A stretch of 64,000 nt of DNA from Monocercomonoides exilis (Eukaryota > Preaxostyla > Oxymonadida > Polymastigidae). The stretch is taken from assembly GCA_001643675.2 (NCBI GenBank), contig LSRY02000026.1:574501-638500 (forward strand), written 5' to 3'. A model generated the notes under the pieces. It had not been told where the DNA came from. It did no database searches and saw only the letters and a program-made list of their open reading frames with translations. The position numbers and the translations under genes are program-made. Shown piece after piece: positions 30,741 to 41,207 of the stretch (position 1 is its first letter; every line of letters begins with the position of its first letter).

Positions 30741-31955
30741 AAGGAAAACATGACTAAATTAACAGAAGAATTGGGAGAAGTACAAAAGACAAAGGAAAAC
30801 ATTGAAAAAGAACTGGAAGAGGCAAAAATGGAGAGGGAGAAGGAGAAAGAGCGCAATAAGAAGAGCATTGAAGAGGTGATGAAGGAGAAAGAAGTGGTTA
30901 CTTTGAGTCTGAAGCAGATGACGATGCAAAATGAAGAGGCAGAGAAGAGAAAAGGAGAAGCGAAGGAGAAAGAAGAGATGCTTGTGAAGGAGAAAGAGGA
31001 AAAAGGCAATGAAATCAAAGAACTTCAATCAAAAATTGAGAGCTTGCAGGCAGAAGCAGAGGAAGTGAAGAAGGAGAAAGAGCAAATTTTGAGAGAGAAA
31101 GAAGAAGTGGAAAAGGAGAAAGAAGCAATTTTGGCATCAAATAAGCAATTTATGAGTGAAATTGAAGGATTTAAGAAAGAGAAAAAGGAAGCAGAAGAAA
31201 GAAGTGCGAAAGAGGAGAACGAGAAGAGGAAGAGTGCGAAGGAAAGAGAGCTGCTGAAGAAAGAGAGGGATGAATTGAGGAAGAAAGAGGAAGAAAATGG
31301 CAAAGCTGCTGAAGAACTGCGAGTGAAGATGGAGGAGATGGAGAAGGAGAACGCGGGGTTGAAGGAGGAGGCGAAGAAGCTGAAAGAAGAGGTGGAAGCG
31401 AAAAAGAAGGAGAACAAGGACATTTTGCTGAAGGATGAAGAGGTGACGACGAAGTTGGAGGCGCTGGAGCAGATGAAAGTGCAGTTTGCGCTGTCGATTG
31501 AGCAGAAAGAGGAAGAAAACGAGGCGATTTCGAAGAAAGCAGCAGAAATGGAGCAGAGATTGAAGGAGAAAGAGGAAGAAGTGAAGAAAGTGACGATGGA
31601 GAAGGAAGCGATGGAGAGCGATTTGGAGAGGGAGAGGGAAGAGAAGAAAGGGATGGTGGAGGAGAAAGAAGGGCTTTTGGCACAGTTGGACGAGGCGCTG
31701 ATGACGAAGGAGAAAGTGGCGAGGGAGAAAGACGAGGAGATGGCAGTGAAGATGAATGAATTAGAGAATGAGAGGAAGATGAAAGAGATGCAAGGGAAAG
31801 AGCTGGGCGAATTGAAGGGGCAGGTGCAGAAGCAGAAAGAAGAGAATGAGAAGCTGAGAAAGACGCTGGAGAAGGAGAAGAGCGCGAGGAAAGAGGAGAA
31901 CGAGAGGAGGAAGAAGGAGAAGGAGAATGAGGAGATGATGGAAGAGGAAAATTAG
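30741..31955 (+). pseudogene. In-frame continuation of the coiled coil after a TAG
   Basis: Directly after the TAG at 30738-30740 the same frame stays open for 404 codons to a second TAG at 31953-31955. It has the same Glu/Lys-rich coiled-coil composition and heptad leucines (LTEELGEVQ, LKEEAKKLKEEVE). There is no promoter-like gap, and the first ATG is three codons after the TAG. The simplest reading is that the TAG is a nonsense mutation that removes the C-terminal quarter of the upstream protein; readthrough is the alternative. Confidence 0.65.
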
Positions 31956-34900
31956 ATGAATGGAGAAAAGAAGGTATTTTCAAATGGGAACAAACCAGTT
32001 CTGAGGGTCGTTGGGTGTTCATTCACAAACATCACGAATGAAGGGATTGGAGCGAGTGTTGTTGATGTGGGATCATTTGAGGATGGGGTGGAGTGTGTGG
32101 TGGATGAGTGTTCGATGTCGAGTTGCAAGAGTGGTTTGAGTGATGAAGGAGGGGGGATGAGAGTGGTGCTGAAGAGTGGGGAGTCGGTGTTGAAAGTGAA
32201 TGGGAGCTCGTTTTCGATGTGCAAGTGCTCGAGTGAGACAGGGTGTGGAGGAGGGCTGTTCATTGATGGGTCTGACCCACATGCGAATTATGGGAATGAG
32301 AGTCAGATTCCGCCTCTGAATTTCAAGATTGTGAATATCCTGTTTGTGATGAATGAGGCACATGTAGGGAAAGACGTGTTTGTCAGATGCCACTCGATTG
32401 AGCACCAGATCAACGAAACACTGTTTGCACTGAACTACAACCAGGAGTCACTGAACTCGAACAACTCGATCTGTGGGAGGGATGTTGAGAGTGAGACGGA
32501 TGTTGATCTGATTCTGCTGATCACATTCTATTATTCGGCACAGGTGTTTGTGAGTGGGAGAGGGAGTGATGGGAGGGGATGTGGGGCACAGAGCATTCCG
32601 TGTGCGAGCATCGACTGTGGGGTTGAGCACATCGAGGAAGGGGTGATGAATGGGATTCTGATTTATGGGGAAGGGTTTGTGAGGAAGGAGTGTGTGATTG
32701 GAGATCTGGTTGTGAACTCATTGAAAAAGGCACAGGGGATTGTTCGGTTGAACTGCAAGATTGAGAAATCAGGTGAGAAGGATTGTGTGATGGAGTTTGT
32801 GAATGAATGTTCAGTGGAGAGGTGCTCATTCCAGTTTGAAAATGGATTTGAATCAACTCACAATTGTCTCATGAAAGTGAAGAATGGAATGACAAAAATA
32901 CAAGAATGTGAATTCTTTTCTTCTTCCCCAACAACAACAGTTGAGTTCATGAAGCTGAACAGTTCAATTGTGAGTGTGGAAAGTGGAGAGCTGAAGATAT
33001 CAGAAACAACATTCAGGGATATTCATTCAACAAGATCAATTCTTTCATTTTGTGAAGAATCAGATGTGACAATTGATGAAACAGGAATATCGAATATAGA
33101 ATGTGAGGGAGATGTTGTGAGTGTTGGAGGGAAAGCGAAGGTGGAAATGAAAGAGATGGGAGTTGAGAATGTGACTCTGATGTCAAAGGGGTGTGTGATT
33201 GGGATAGATAATGCAGAGCAAGATGTGAGTGTGCTGAACAGCTCATTTGGAAAGTGTGTGAATTCGGTTGATAAGGGAAGCATGATACAGATAAGAAAAT
33301 CCAAGAATGTGAGGATTGAGGCATGTGTGTTTGATGGAGAAAAAGAAATCGAGGTTATCAATGAAGAAAACAAGATAAAAGAGGGATTATGCAAATGGAA
33401 TGGATCATTGGTTGATGTTGAGAAGAGCAGAGTGGAGATGAGGGAAATAACGATTATGAAGAGCAAGGGAGGTGGGTTGTGGGTGAGTGGAGGGAGTGTG
33501 AGGATTGAGAAGGGAGAATTTGAGAACAACAACCCATCGATTGAGGGATATTCATCAGCCAGAAGGAATGTGATTTGTGAAGGGAACGGGGAGTTGAATG
33601 TTGTGAGTGTGAAAGGGGGAGATGGGTTGAAAGATAACTCATCATTGTGGATATTGGATGAGGGATGCGAGTTGGGAGGGATAGCTTCGGAAAGAGGATC
33701 ATCATTTTTCATCCCCATTTTGGAAGTGAAGAACACAACACAGCCAAATGGGGATGTGGAGTTGATGATTGTGGGAAAGCTGCTTCTGCCATGTGATCTG
33801 TCAGTGAAGATGAGCATGAAAAATGGGGAAGAGGAGGAGATAGTGAGAAAGGAAATTGAAGAAGAAGGGTTTGTGTCAGAGAATGAGATTCACACGTTTG
33901 TTTCATGTTCAGAACTGGAGAAAGTGAGAGAAGAGACAGAAGTGAGTGTGTGGATTGTGTTTGGGAAAGGAGATTCGCCTTCATCAACAGAGCGGTTTAT
34001 TGTGAAGAACAGGAGTGAAAGCGTTGGAAAAGGAGATGAAAGGATTGTTGAAGGAGGGAAAGAAGGGAAATCATCATGGGCTGTTTTTTGTCTGATATTT
34101 GTTGTTTTGTTTTTGATCGTTCTGATTGTATCTGTTATTGTTACAATTCGTTGGAGAAAGGCAAAGAATGAAGCAAAAGACTTGAGAGAGATTGTGAATG
34201 ACACAGTTAGGAAGGATCCGAAGGCATTTGAGATGGTGACGATGGAGATGTCTCCTGAGGAGCAGTGGAGGAGGGCTGAGAGAAAGGCAGAGAAGAAGAA
34301 CGAAGAGAGGATAAAGAAGAGGGTGTATGAGAAAAGCTTGGGACACTCAGAGTCGTCAGAGCATTTGCTGAGTGAATGTGGCTCAACAGAATATATCTTG
34401 GGGAAAGACTCAGACAAGATTCCTCAATGGATGCTGGAGAAGGTTGAAGAAGAAGAGATTCGAAAGAGAACACCATCACCATCCATTTCATCTACTTCAT
34501 CCACAGACACATCAGATTCAGATTCAACATTTGTTCGATCGGAGAGTCTGTGTCCAACCACCTCTTCGATGTCGAATCTGGTGGATGCAATGGCCTGCTC
34601 ATCTCCTCATGAGAAATTGATTGTGGATCTGAGGGATTCACTGTTCATGTTGTTGCATGGGCTGAACAAGACAAAGGAGATGGCAATTGGCACTCTTCAG
34701 GAGAGGGAGCAGACAGCTGCACAGATCCTGTTCTGGGTGGCTAATCTGGCACTCCATTCGTTTGATGAAATGGAAAATGGATTATCTTCTCTTTCCACTC
34801 TGAGTCCTCACATTGTGTTGTTTTCAGAACACATGGTGATCTGCATCGTCATGCATTCTGATTTATTGTCAGATGACTCTGATTCATCATCCATCTCATC

Positions 34901-35480
34901 ATCGACTGTTGTGACATCTGCCAGTGATGATAGTGACTCCCTTCCTTCATCAGCATTTGAGGATGATGAATACAACAGAAAAGAGTGTTTGAGGTGGAAG
35001 GCGCCAGAGCTGCTGATGAACAAGAAGATGGGAGCAACAAAAGAATCAGTTGTGTTTTCGATTGGGATGATGCTGTGGGAGTGTCTGACACTGGATATCC
35101 CGTTTGGAGAGTATCCAGCAGAGGTGGCGGGAGATAAGATCTTGAATGGGGAGAGGCCAGACGTGACAGCTCTTGTTGAAGAAAGTGGGTTTGGAGAGCT
35201 TGTGGAGAGCTGCTGGAAATCGCAACGCTCGATTCGCATTTCTTTGGATGATCTGAAAAGAGAACTGTTTCAGCACTTTCCAGCTGGAACAATGATTCTG
35301 ACGATGTCAGATGCGATTGAGGATGAGGATGGCACAGAAGAGGAAAAGAGCAAAACAGAAGATGAAGCACGGTTAATATCTGGATCACAAGAGAAACTTT
35401 CAGTGAATCCACCAAAAAGAGAGAGGAAAACAAGAAATATTGATGAGAAAGAAATGGTGAAGGGGATAATAATCGTGTGA
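31956..35480 (+). CDS. Beta-helix, membrane-span, pseudokinase protein, 5' end replaced
   Basis: A 1174-codon ORF with a TGA stop, in the same frame as the coiled coil. It opens abruptly inside beta-helix sequence (VVGCSFTNI, CSMSSCKSG) with no signal peptide, so its normal first part is missing. The repeat VFVSGRGSDGRGC...IPCASI (about 190-215) starts a second beta-helix domain. One membrane span follows at about 707-731 (FCLIFVVLFLIVLIVSVIV), then a basic, Ser/Asp-rich cytoplasmic part and a kinase-like C-lobe at about 1000-1110 (RWKAPELL, SIGMMLWECLT, IPFGEYP, SCWKSQRSIR). No glycine loop, catalytic HRD or DFG is visible, so it is a pseudokinase. Architecture resembles receptor-like proteins that I recall from oxymonads. 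Expression would need readthrough of the TAG at 31953 or a new start at 31956. Confidence 0.75.
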   Translation: MNGEKKVFSNGNKPVLRVVGCSFTNITNEGIGASVVDVGSFEDGVECVVDECSMSSCKSGLSDEGGGMRVVLKSGESVLKVNGSSFSMCKCSSETGCGGGLFIDGSDPHANYGNESQIPPLNFKIVNILFVMNEAHVGKDVFVRCHSIEHQINETLFALNYNQESLNSNNSICGRDVESETDVDLILLITFYYSAQVFVSGRGSDGRGCGAQSIPCASIDCGVEHIEEGVMNGILIYGEGFVRKECVIGDLVVNSLKKAQGIVRLNCKIEKSGEKDCVMEFVNECSVERCSFQFENGFESTHNCLMKVKNGMTKIQECEFFSSSPTTTVEFMKLNSSIVSVESGELKISETTFRDIHSTRSILSFCEESDVTIDETGISNIECEGDVVSVGGKAKVEMKEMGVENVTLMSKGCVIGIDNAEQDVSVLNSSFGKCVNSVDKGSMIQIRKSKNVRIEACVFDGEKEIEVINEENKIKEGLCKWNGSLVDVEKSRVEMREITIMKSKGGGLWVSGGSVRIEKGEFENNNPSIEGYSSARRNVICEGNGELNVVSVKGGDGLKDNSSLWILDEGCELGGIASERGSSFFIPILEVKNTTQPNGDVELMIVGKLLLPCDLSVKMSMKNGEEEEIVRKEIEEEGFVSENEIHTFVSCSELEKVREETEVSVWIVFGKGDSPSSTERFIVKNRSESVGKGDERIVEGGKEGKSSWAVFCLIFVVLFLIVLIVSVIVTIRWRKAKNEAKDLREIVNDTVRKDPKAFEMVTMEMSPEEQWRRAERKAEKKNEERIKKRVYEKSLGHSESSEHLLSECGSTEYILGKDSDKIPQWMLEKVEEEEIRKRTPSPSISSTSSTDTSDSDSTFVRSESLCPTTSSMSNLVDAMACSSPHEKLIVDLRDSLFMLLHGLNKTKEMAIGTLQEREQTAAQILFWVANLALHSFDEMENGLSSLSTLSPHIVLFSEHMVICIVMHSDLLSDDSDSSSISSSTVVTSASDDSDSLPSSAFEDDEYNRKECLRWKAPELLMNKKMGATKESVVFSIGMMLWECLTLDIPFGEYPAEVAGDKILNGERPDVTALVEESGFGELVESCWKSQRSIRISLDDLKRELFQHFPAGTMILTMSDAIEDEDGTEEEKSKTEDEARLISGSQEKLSVNPPKRERKTRNIDEKEMVKGIIIV

Positions 35481-37128
35481 GAAGGGTTTTGATGAGAAGA
35501 TATTTCTGGGTGCGAAAGAAACATTTTCACCGTTTTCAAAGAAAAGATGGCAAATGTTCTGGAGTTCTTGTGCAACATGTGAAGGTTTCATTTTTGGGAT
35601 AATGAGACACATTTGAAAAAGAAGAGATGATGATGATATTGAGATATTTGGGAAAACATTTCTCTTGTGGAATGTTAAGATTTATCTTCATTTTTTTGAA
35701 TTCGGTTTTCTGATTTAATATTCATTTCGAAACTCATTTGTGTGTTTGTGTATGTATTCAAAAGGATTTCAAAAAAATCTATTTTTAAAAGAAATTCTTT
35801 CTTGAAAAGTTCATCTGATTGTTTTGTTTTTATGTGTGTATTCAGAAAATCACAATTTTTGCAAAGCCTTTTGTTTATGTGTATGAATGAATGATTGTGA
35901 TGACTTTTCTGAGAGCGGAATGTGTGATCTTTTCATTATGTTAATAAAATAATCTTCAAAATTATTAAATCTTCATTGTGTTTTCACACACATATTTCAC
36001 AATCGTTTTTTCAGTTATATTTTTTTCATGTCATTTTCATGAAAACAAACACAACAATTAATTGAAATTCGACAGAAACAATGAATTTCATTTCCCAGAA
36101 AAATTCTTGAATCATTCTTTTCTTTTTGTGAATCAATAGATATGAGAAAATTATCAAAACTTATTTTGGAATTGTGAAAGAATTTGACAAACAATGATAA
36201 TATTTGAATTCAGATGTTAATCTGGGCTCTTTAAATTCATTGGAACACAAATCTTTGAGAGTCAAAAGGGTGTTTTGAATGTCTCAAAAATTATTAATGA
36301 ACAGCCAGTATATCTTTTATTACAAAAATAAAGTTCCCTCAAGATGATAATCTTCTTTGTGATAACTTTTATGAAATATTTATTAATTTTGTTCTTTCAA
36401 TTTGATCAAAGACATGTTTGTTTTTCCATGAACTTTCAAATCTGAAAATTTGGTGAATTGTGAACTGTCAGTGATCATCTCTTCCTTATGTTTTTTTATT
36501 ATCTCTGATTGTTCAAAATATAGTATTTTTTTAATTAAAAAAAAAAAAACAAATCATCAATGGTAGTTTTTTCACTTTTCAAGAAATCATTGACACTCAA
36601 TTATTCCATTCCATAAAATACAAAAAATCCAAAAAAAATATATGAATAAAAGTTTTCGAAAAGATATCATGAAAAAAATGATTGATAATAGAATTTGTTT
36701 GAAATCTTTTTTCGGGATTATGTTCAAATTGGATAAATGCAAATGGGTGATTCTTTTTGAAATCTTCATCTTTTCGGTGTGTGGATTATTTCAGTGATCT
36801 TTCATTTTATTTGATCTCTTCAAAAATAAAATCAGACACAAAAGTCCAATATAGTATTTCCCAAACTTCACAAATAACGCAATATTTTCATGGAATGTAT
36901 TGTTTTATGAATGTTCTTCATGTTGAAAATGCTCGGAAATGCGTTTTGAGCAAAAATGAAAAAAATAAAAAATTTCAAATTTTTTATAATTTATTTTTCA
37001 TGATCAAAAAATTTTTGAAATTCAAAAATGAAAAAAAAAATCTTCTGTGGTGTATGTTCTGAAGTGCTTTTTCCGTTTCCGGCTCCTCAATATTCGTCTT
37101 CGAACAATTCATCTTCGTTGGGAATGAT
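35481..37128. other. Intergenic, no gene seen
   Basis: AT-rich 3' flank of the pseudokinase gene with poly-A/T tracts. ORFs here are short and unsupported, and no repeat partner was noticed. Confidence 0.6.
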
Positions 37129-37131
37129 ATC

Positions 37132-38100
37132 TTAAAAGAACGGCAATTCTTCATCAATTTCTTCTGATTCTTCATCTTCTTTCATTTCATTTTCTTCTTC
37201 TTTTTCCTCTTCTGGTTTATATTCTGCAATTTTATTTATAAGGTCTTCAAAAGATAGTTTGAGAGAGGTTTTGGTTAGAAACATAGCAATATGATCCAAA
37301 ATATATTTCTTTCTTGTACCAAACTGCGGAAAAGATGACCTCAAATGTGACCACAATCCTTCAATTGTGTATGTCCCAACTCCACTTTCCGGATTGATAA
37401 AGTTTCTTTTGTAGAAGATGGAGAAATGTTAATTACACTGCTCCTCAAACGAAGCGTTTTCTTTCCATTCTTCTGAAATAATGGTCGTTCAGAGAAAATT
37501 AATACGTTGAATCAACAAAAATAAAATTTTCGTTGTTTTATTTGGGACAATTATCATTAATCATTTAACAGCTTGTCCTTCGTCGAGACGCTCCACTCTT
37601 CCAAATATCCAAACGTGGTCTTTTTATTTTCCTCTGCCCTATTTTTTCTTCCGCCAGACAGCCTCATTGATTTCAACAGTTTTTCCAGGGCCTCCGATCG
37701 TTTGTTGTTTATCATTCCATTTTTTTGCGCAACAGACTCGCACAACGCTGCACCAGAAACCCACCGTAATTTGAGAAATTCCGAGCAAAGAAGAAATTGT
37801 TTTTATTGGTATTTTCACCCAATAACACAAACAAATCAACAAAGTTGAGCCCAAGGAAATTTTCATATTTGCAAATATAGTTCCATGGAAAACTGATTTT
37901 TTTTCGATGCATTTGGGACATTTCGATTATCCGAAATTAGTGAAAACATGGATACATCTTTTTTGTGTTCTGTGATATCGGCATTTCTGAACTTCGTTGT
38001 GTAACACTTTCTCCAAATACCAGCTCCACGTCATATCCTCATTTTGAAAAGCTTATTTCACTTTTGAATACAAAGATCCTTCTGTTCCGCCATTATTTGC
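37132..38100 (-). pseudogene. Decayed Merlin/IS1595-like transposase 1
   Basis: The minus-strand frame gives, in order, a Cys-rich segment (SKCPKCIEKKS, about 37910-37930, zinc-ribbon-like), a helical segment with LGSTLLICLCYW and ISSLLGISQITV (helix-turn-helix), then KTVEINEAVWRKKK (first catalytic acid), VWIFGRVERL, NPESGVGTYTIEGLW (late Glu, about 37360) and a C-terminal SSFPQFGTRKKYIL block. This is the order of the Merlin/IS1595 family of DDE transposases. Stops lie after RKKK (TAG), after RGK (TAA) and in the CN..HFS segment (TAA), and part of the core between 37500 and 37570 is missing. No terminal repeats were found. Confidence 0.7.
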
Positions 38101-39479
38101 ATTGTAATATTTTTTGATAGTAACCAAAAAATTTGTGAAATCAATAGTTTTTTTTAATTTTTTTTATTTTATCAATAAGAAGTTTACGTAAAGTATTTAT
38201 TGCACAAATGCAAATAGAAAACAATGTGTTTTCATCACGTGTAGTTTATTTTCATTTTCCTTTTTTTCCATATTGCATCAATATTCCAAAATTCACACTT
38301 TTTTGAAATTCACTTCTTGGTTTTTCAAAACAAAGAAACAAACAGACATTAATGAAAGAAGAAATAAAATATTAAAGATTATCATTCAAACAATGAAAAA
38401 CTATAAAGGGCAGACAACACAATAGTTAAATTGATAATCAGTGATATGAACAAATCACAGAAAAACAAAGATGTTTAACAGAAAAGAAATTTCAAAAACA
38501 TAAAATAATAATAATTATCATCAGTTCACATCACTCAAAACTCTCAAATAAAAATGCTCGTTGAATGACAAGCAACAGTTGATCACAATAACAAAAACGG
38601 ACATAACAATATTTGTTCGTTGTAATTGAAAAAAATAAAAAAATCATCAGATAATCGAAGTTATAAATTTTTAAATTCAATTGTGATCATTTTTTCAATT
38701 TTTCCATTTGGGTGATAATTTTTGAAATCATATTATTTCATACAAAAATTTCGGTGCTTAAATATACCTTGAATGTCAATAAACAAAAATTGAAAAGTGA
38801 AAATGCCTATTGGATGCATTCTAATCTTTGATTCTATAAAACCATTTGTTTTTAAAAACAATTGTCATGCTTCTTTACTTTTGAAACAAAAATTTCTTTC
38901 GAAAATTTTTCAATCTTTGAAAAATTAACACCCAGAAAAAAGATATGATTTCAAAAATAATCACCCATTTGGAATCAGAAAATATCAGATCCTGTGTAAA
39001 AAAGTGAATTGAACTCATTCCTGAAACCACTCAAAAATAGTGATGGCAATTCAAGTTATAATCTATCTTTTGAGTGTCACATTTGAAATTTTGATGTCCA
39101 AAGAAATATGTTTTGTTGTTTCTGATCATTCAAACAGTGAATTGTCTTCCTGATGGTTGCAAAATTTTATTCAAATAAGTGCCTGGAAAAATACGTGAAT
39201 CAAAGAATTTATCAAATTGATCAATGAAAACATTGTTTATCTCACACAAAAGTTGGAAATTCTCTCTTTATGTGAACCCGTTTTTTTTTATCCCGTCTTC
39301 ATTAAAAGAAAAGAAGATTATTTTGAAATGTTTTTGATGCATTGGACAAATGACTTTCAGATAAAAAACATAAAATCATCAAATGATTTTAAATTTACAA
39401 GATAGACATCATTTTTCTATTTTTTCTTCATCTTTTTTCAATTTTATTCTTTTCTTCACATTTCCCTTCTTTTTCTTTC
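38101..39479. other. Intergenic with a 30-base inverted repeat
   Basis: No gene seen. 38706-38735 ('ccatttgggtgataattttt...') is repeated in complement at 38943-38972 with two mismatches and a roughly 207-base loop. The rest is AT-rich. Confidence 0.6.
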
Positions 39480-39597
39480 TTCTTCTTTTTCAATTCTTTT
39501 TTTCTTTTTCTTTTTTTTTTTTTCTTTTTTCTTTTTTTCTTTTTTTTTTTTTCTTTTTTTTTTTTTCTTTTTTTTTTTCTTTTTTCTTTTTTGATGT
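39480..39597. repeat. Poly-T tract interrupted by single C bases
   Basis: About 118 bases consisting almost only of T runs of 5-13 separated by C. The apparent Phe/Ser ORF and the Lys/Glu antisense ORF over it are artefacts of composition. Confidence 0.95.
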
Positions 39598-40784
39598 CTC
39601 AAAAAATAATTACGATTTTTGTAATTAAAAATATTTTTCAAAAAGGGTCGAAATGATAGAAAAAATAAAAATGATTATTCAAAATTTTTGCTTTAAATAT
39701 TATTATTATTATTATTTGTTTCTTAATGTTATTATTTCTTATTTTGAAAAAATTAATAAAGATTATTCAAAGATGTTGAAAAAATAACAAAATAAAAATT
39801 TGAAAGGAAAAAAGATATTCGAGAAATTCTGTTTCAGATCCTTCAAATTGTTTAGCTGCATGGCCACCTTCATTTCTTATCTGTCATCTTCCTCTTTGAT
39901 ATCGCCTTCTTTACAAGTCGAGTTCCCATTTCATCGAGCTGTTCATTTTCCATCTTGTCTCCGCAAACACACTTGCACATTTGATGGTGGATTCTGCAGA
40001 AGAGCGCATGCCTCCAGAACGCTGCTCCACTCTGTTTTTGTTGCTATCTACAGCATTCTCCAACATCTCTTCTTCTTCCTCCTCTTCTATTATTCTCTTC
40101 ATTCTTCTCCTTTTTTTCCCTTTGGCTGCACAGACACTCAGAAAACATTCCACAAAATGTGATGCTAAATACATAGCCGTATCGCTTCATAGAAGTTCAT
40201 CAAACACTCAAAAAAGGCAACATCCCTTCAGCTTCTTGTCAAAATATGGAATTGGAGGAAATACATCCTATGAGTCAGTGGAAAAAGGCTGTGAATCAGG
40301 TGAAAGTGTATTTGATGGAGAAGAATTAAGAACTTCTGAAAGAGAGGCAGTTTCGTTTGAAACAGGCTTCTGTGTGTGTAAAGAGATACTGTTTCATCGA
40401 TGAGCTCTAATTCATCCGTGCCGAGTGTTTCTTCATTGGATTGACCAGTGTTTGTCTGGTTTTTCTTTCCTTCCTCTCTTTTTCCTTCTCTCCTTCTCTC
40501 TCATCTTTCTTGCCCAGATCTCGGCTTCTCTGATTTCCAGCGCTTTCATTCCTTTCTCAGAAAACCTCAGCTCCTGCGAATATTTCAGTATGCGAGCTAA
40601 AATCCCCACTTCTTCGAAGCACACAAGCATTTTAATGTCTCATCCATCTTCATGCAGCAACAGCACGCTGTCTTCCATTGTGATTTTCTGCCCGCACACC
40701 TCAGTACATCCGACCCAGTGGCGGAGAAGAGAAGGAAGTGTGAAGCGGGGAGAGCACGAACGTTTTTTTAGAACAGAAGAAGAA

Positions 40785-40825
<41 letters not shown>

Positions 40826-41060
40826 GGAAGAAGATTGAATTCTTTGCAAAAACACAAATTTTGCTAAAGAAAATGAATTTTAAAAAAAATAAAAATTAAA
40901 TAAAAACAAAAATAAAAAATCCCTCTTTCGCCCTTTTTTTGTGAATTGCTGAATTATTTTGACGACGAGGCAAAGAAGAAAGTATTTATAAATTGAAAAA
41001 AAAGAAGAATTCAAAAAGAAGAAGAAGAAGAAGAACATGAATAAGAAAAAGAAAAAAAAA
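39598..41060. other. Low-complexity region, no convincing gene
   Basis: ORFs of 60-140 codons occur on both strands. Three minus-strand pieces (40855-40640, 40630-40433, 40174-39911) share one frame and contain charged, helix-like peptide (AEIWARKMREKERRKK; EEEEEEEM). They are separated by several stops, mostly TGA, so they could be a decayed gene. A GAA/GAG run at 40771-40834 encodes only Glu or Ser homopolymer. Confidence 0.4.
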
Positions 41061-41207
41061 GGAGAAGGAGAAGGAGAAGGAGAAGGAGAAGGAGAAGGAG
41101 AAGGAGAAGGAGAAGGAGAAGGAGAAGGAGAAGGAGAAGGAGAAGGAGAAGGAGAAGGAGAAGGAGAAGGAGAAGGAGAAGGAGAAGGAGAAGGAGAAGG
41201 AGAAGGA
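41061..41207. repeat. Hexanucleotide GGAGAA microsatellite, about 24 copies
   Basis: Uninterrupted head-to-tail ggagaa units. The plus frame reads (Gly-Glu)n within an 82-codon ORF (41037-41285), and the complement reads (Ser-Pro), (Phe-Ser) or Leu runs. I do not call a gene because the ORF is almost only the repeat. Confidence 0.95.

Noticed and set aside
27693-31423. Long Phe/Leu/Ser ORFs on the minus strand
   Set aside because: They are the antisense of the Glu/Lys coiled-coil exon, where purine-rich codons leave the other strand free of stops.
39383-39641. Poly-Phe and poly-Lys ORFs over the T tract
   Set aside because: Pure composition artefact of the poly-T/C run.
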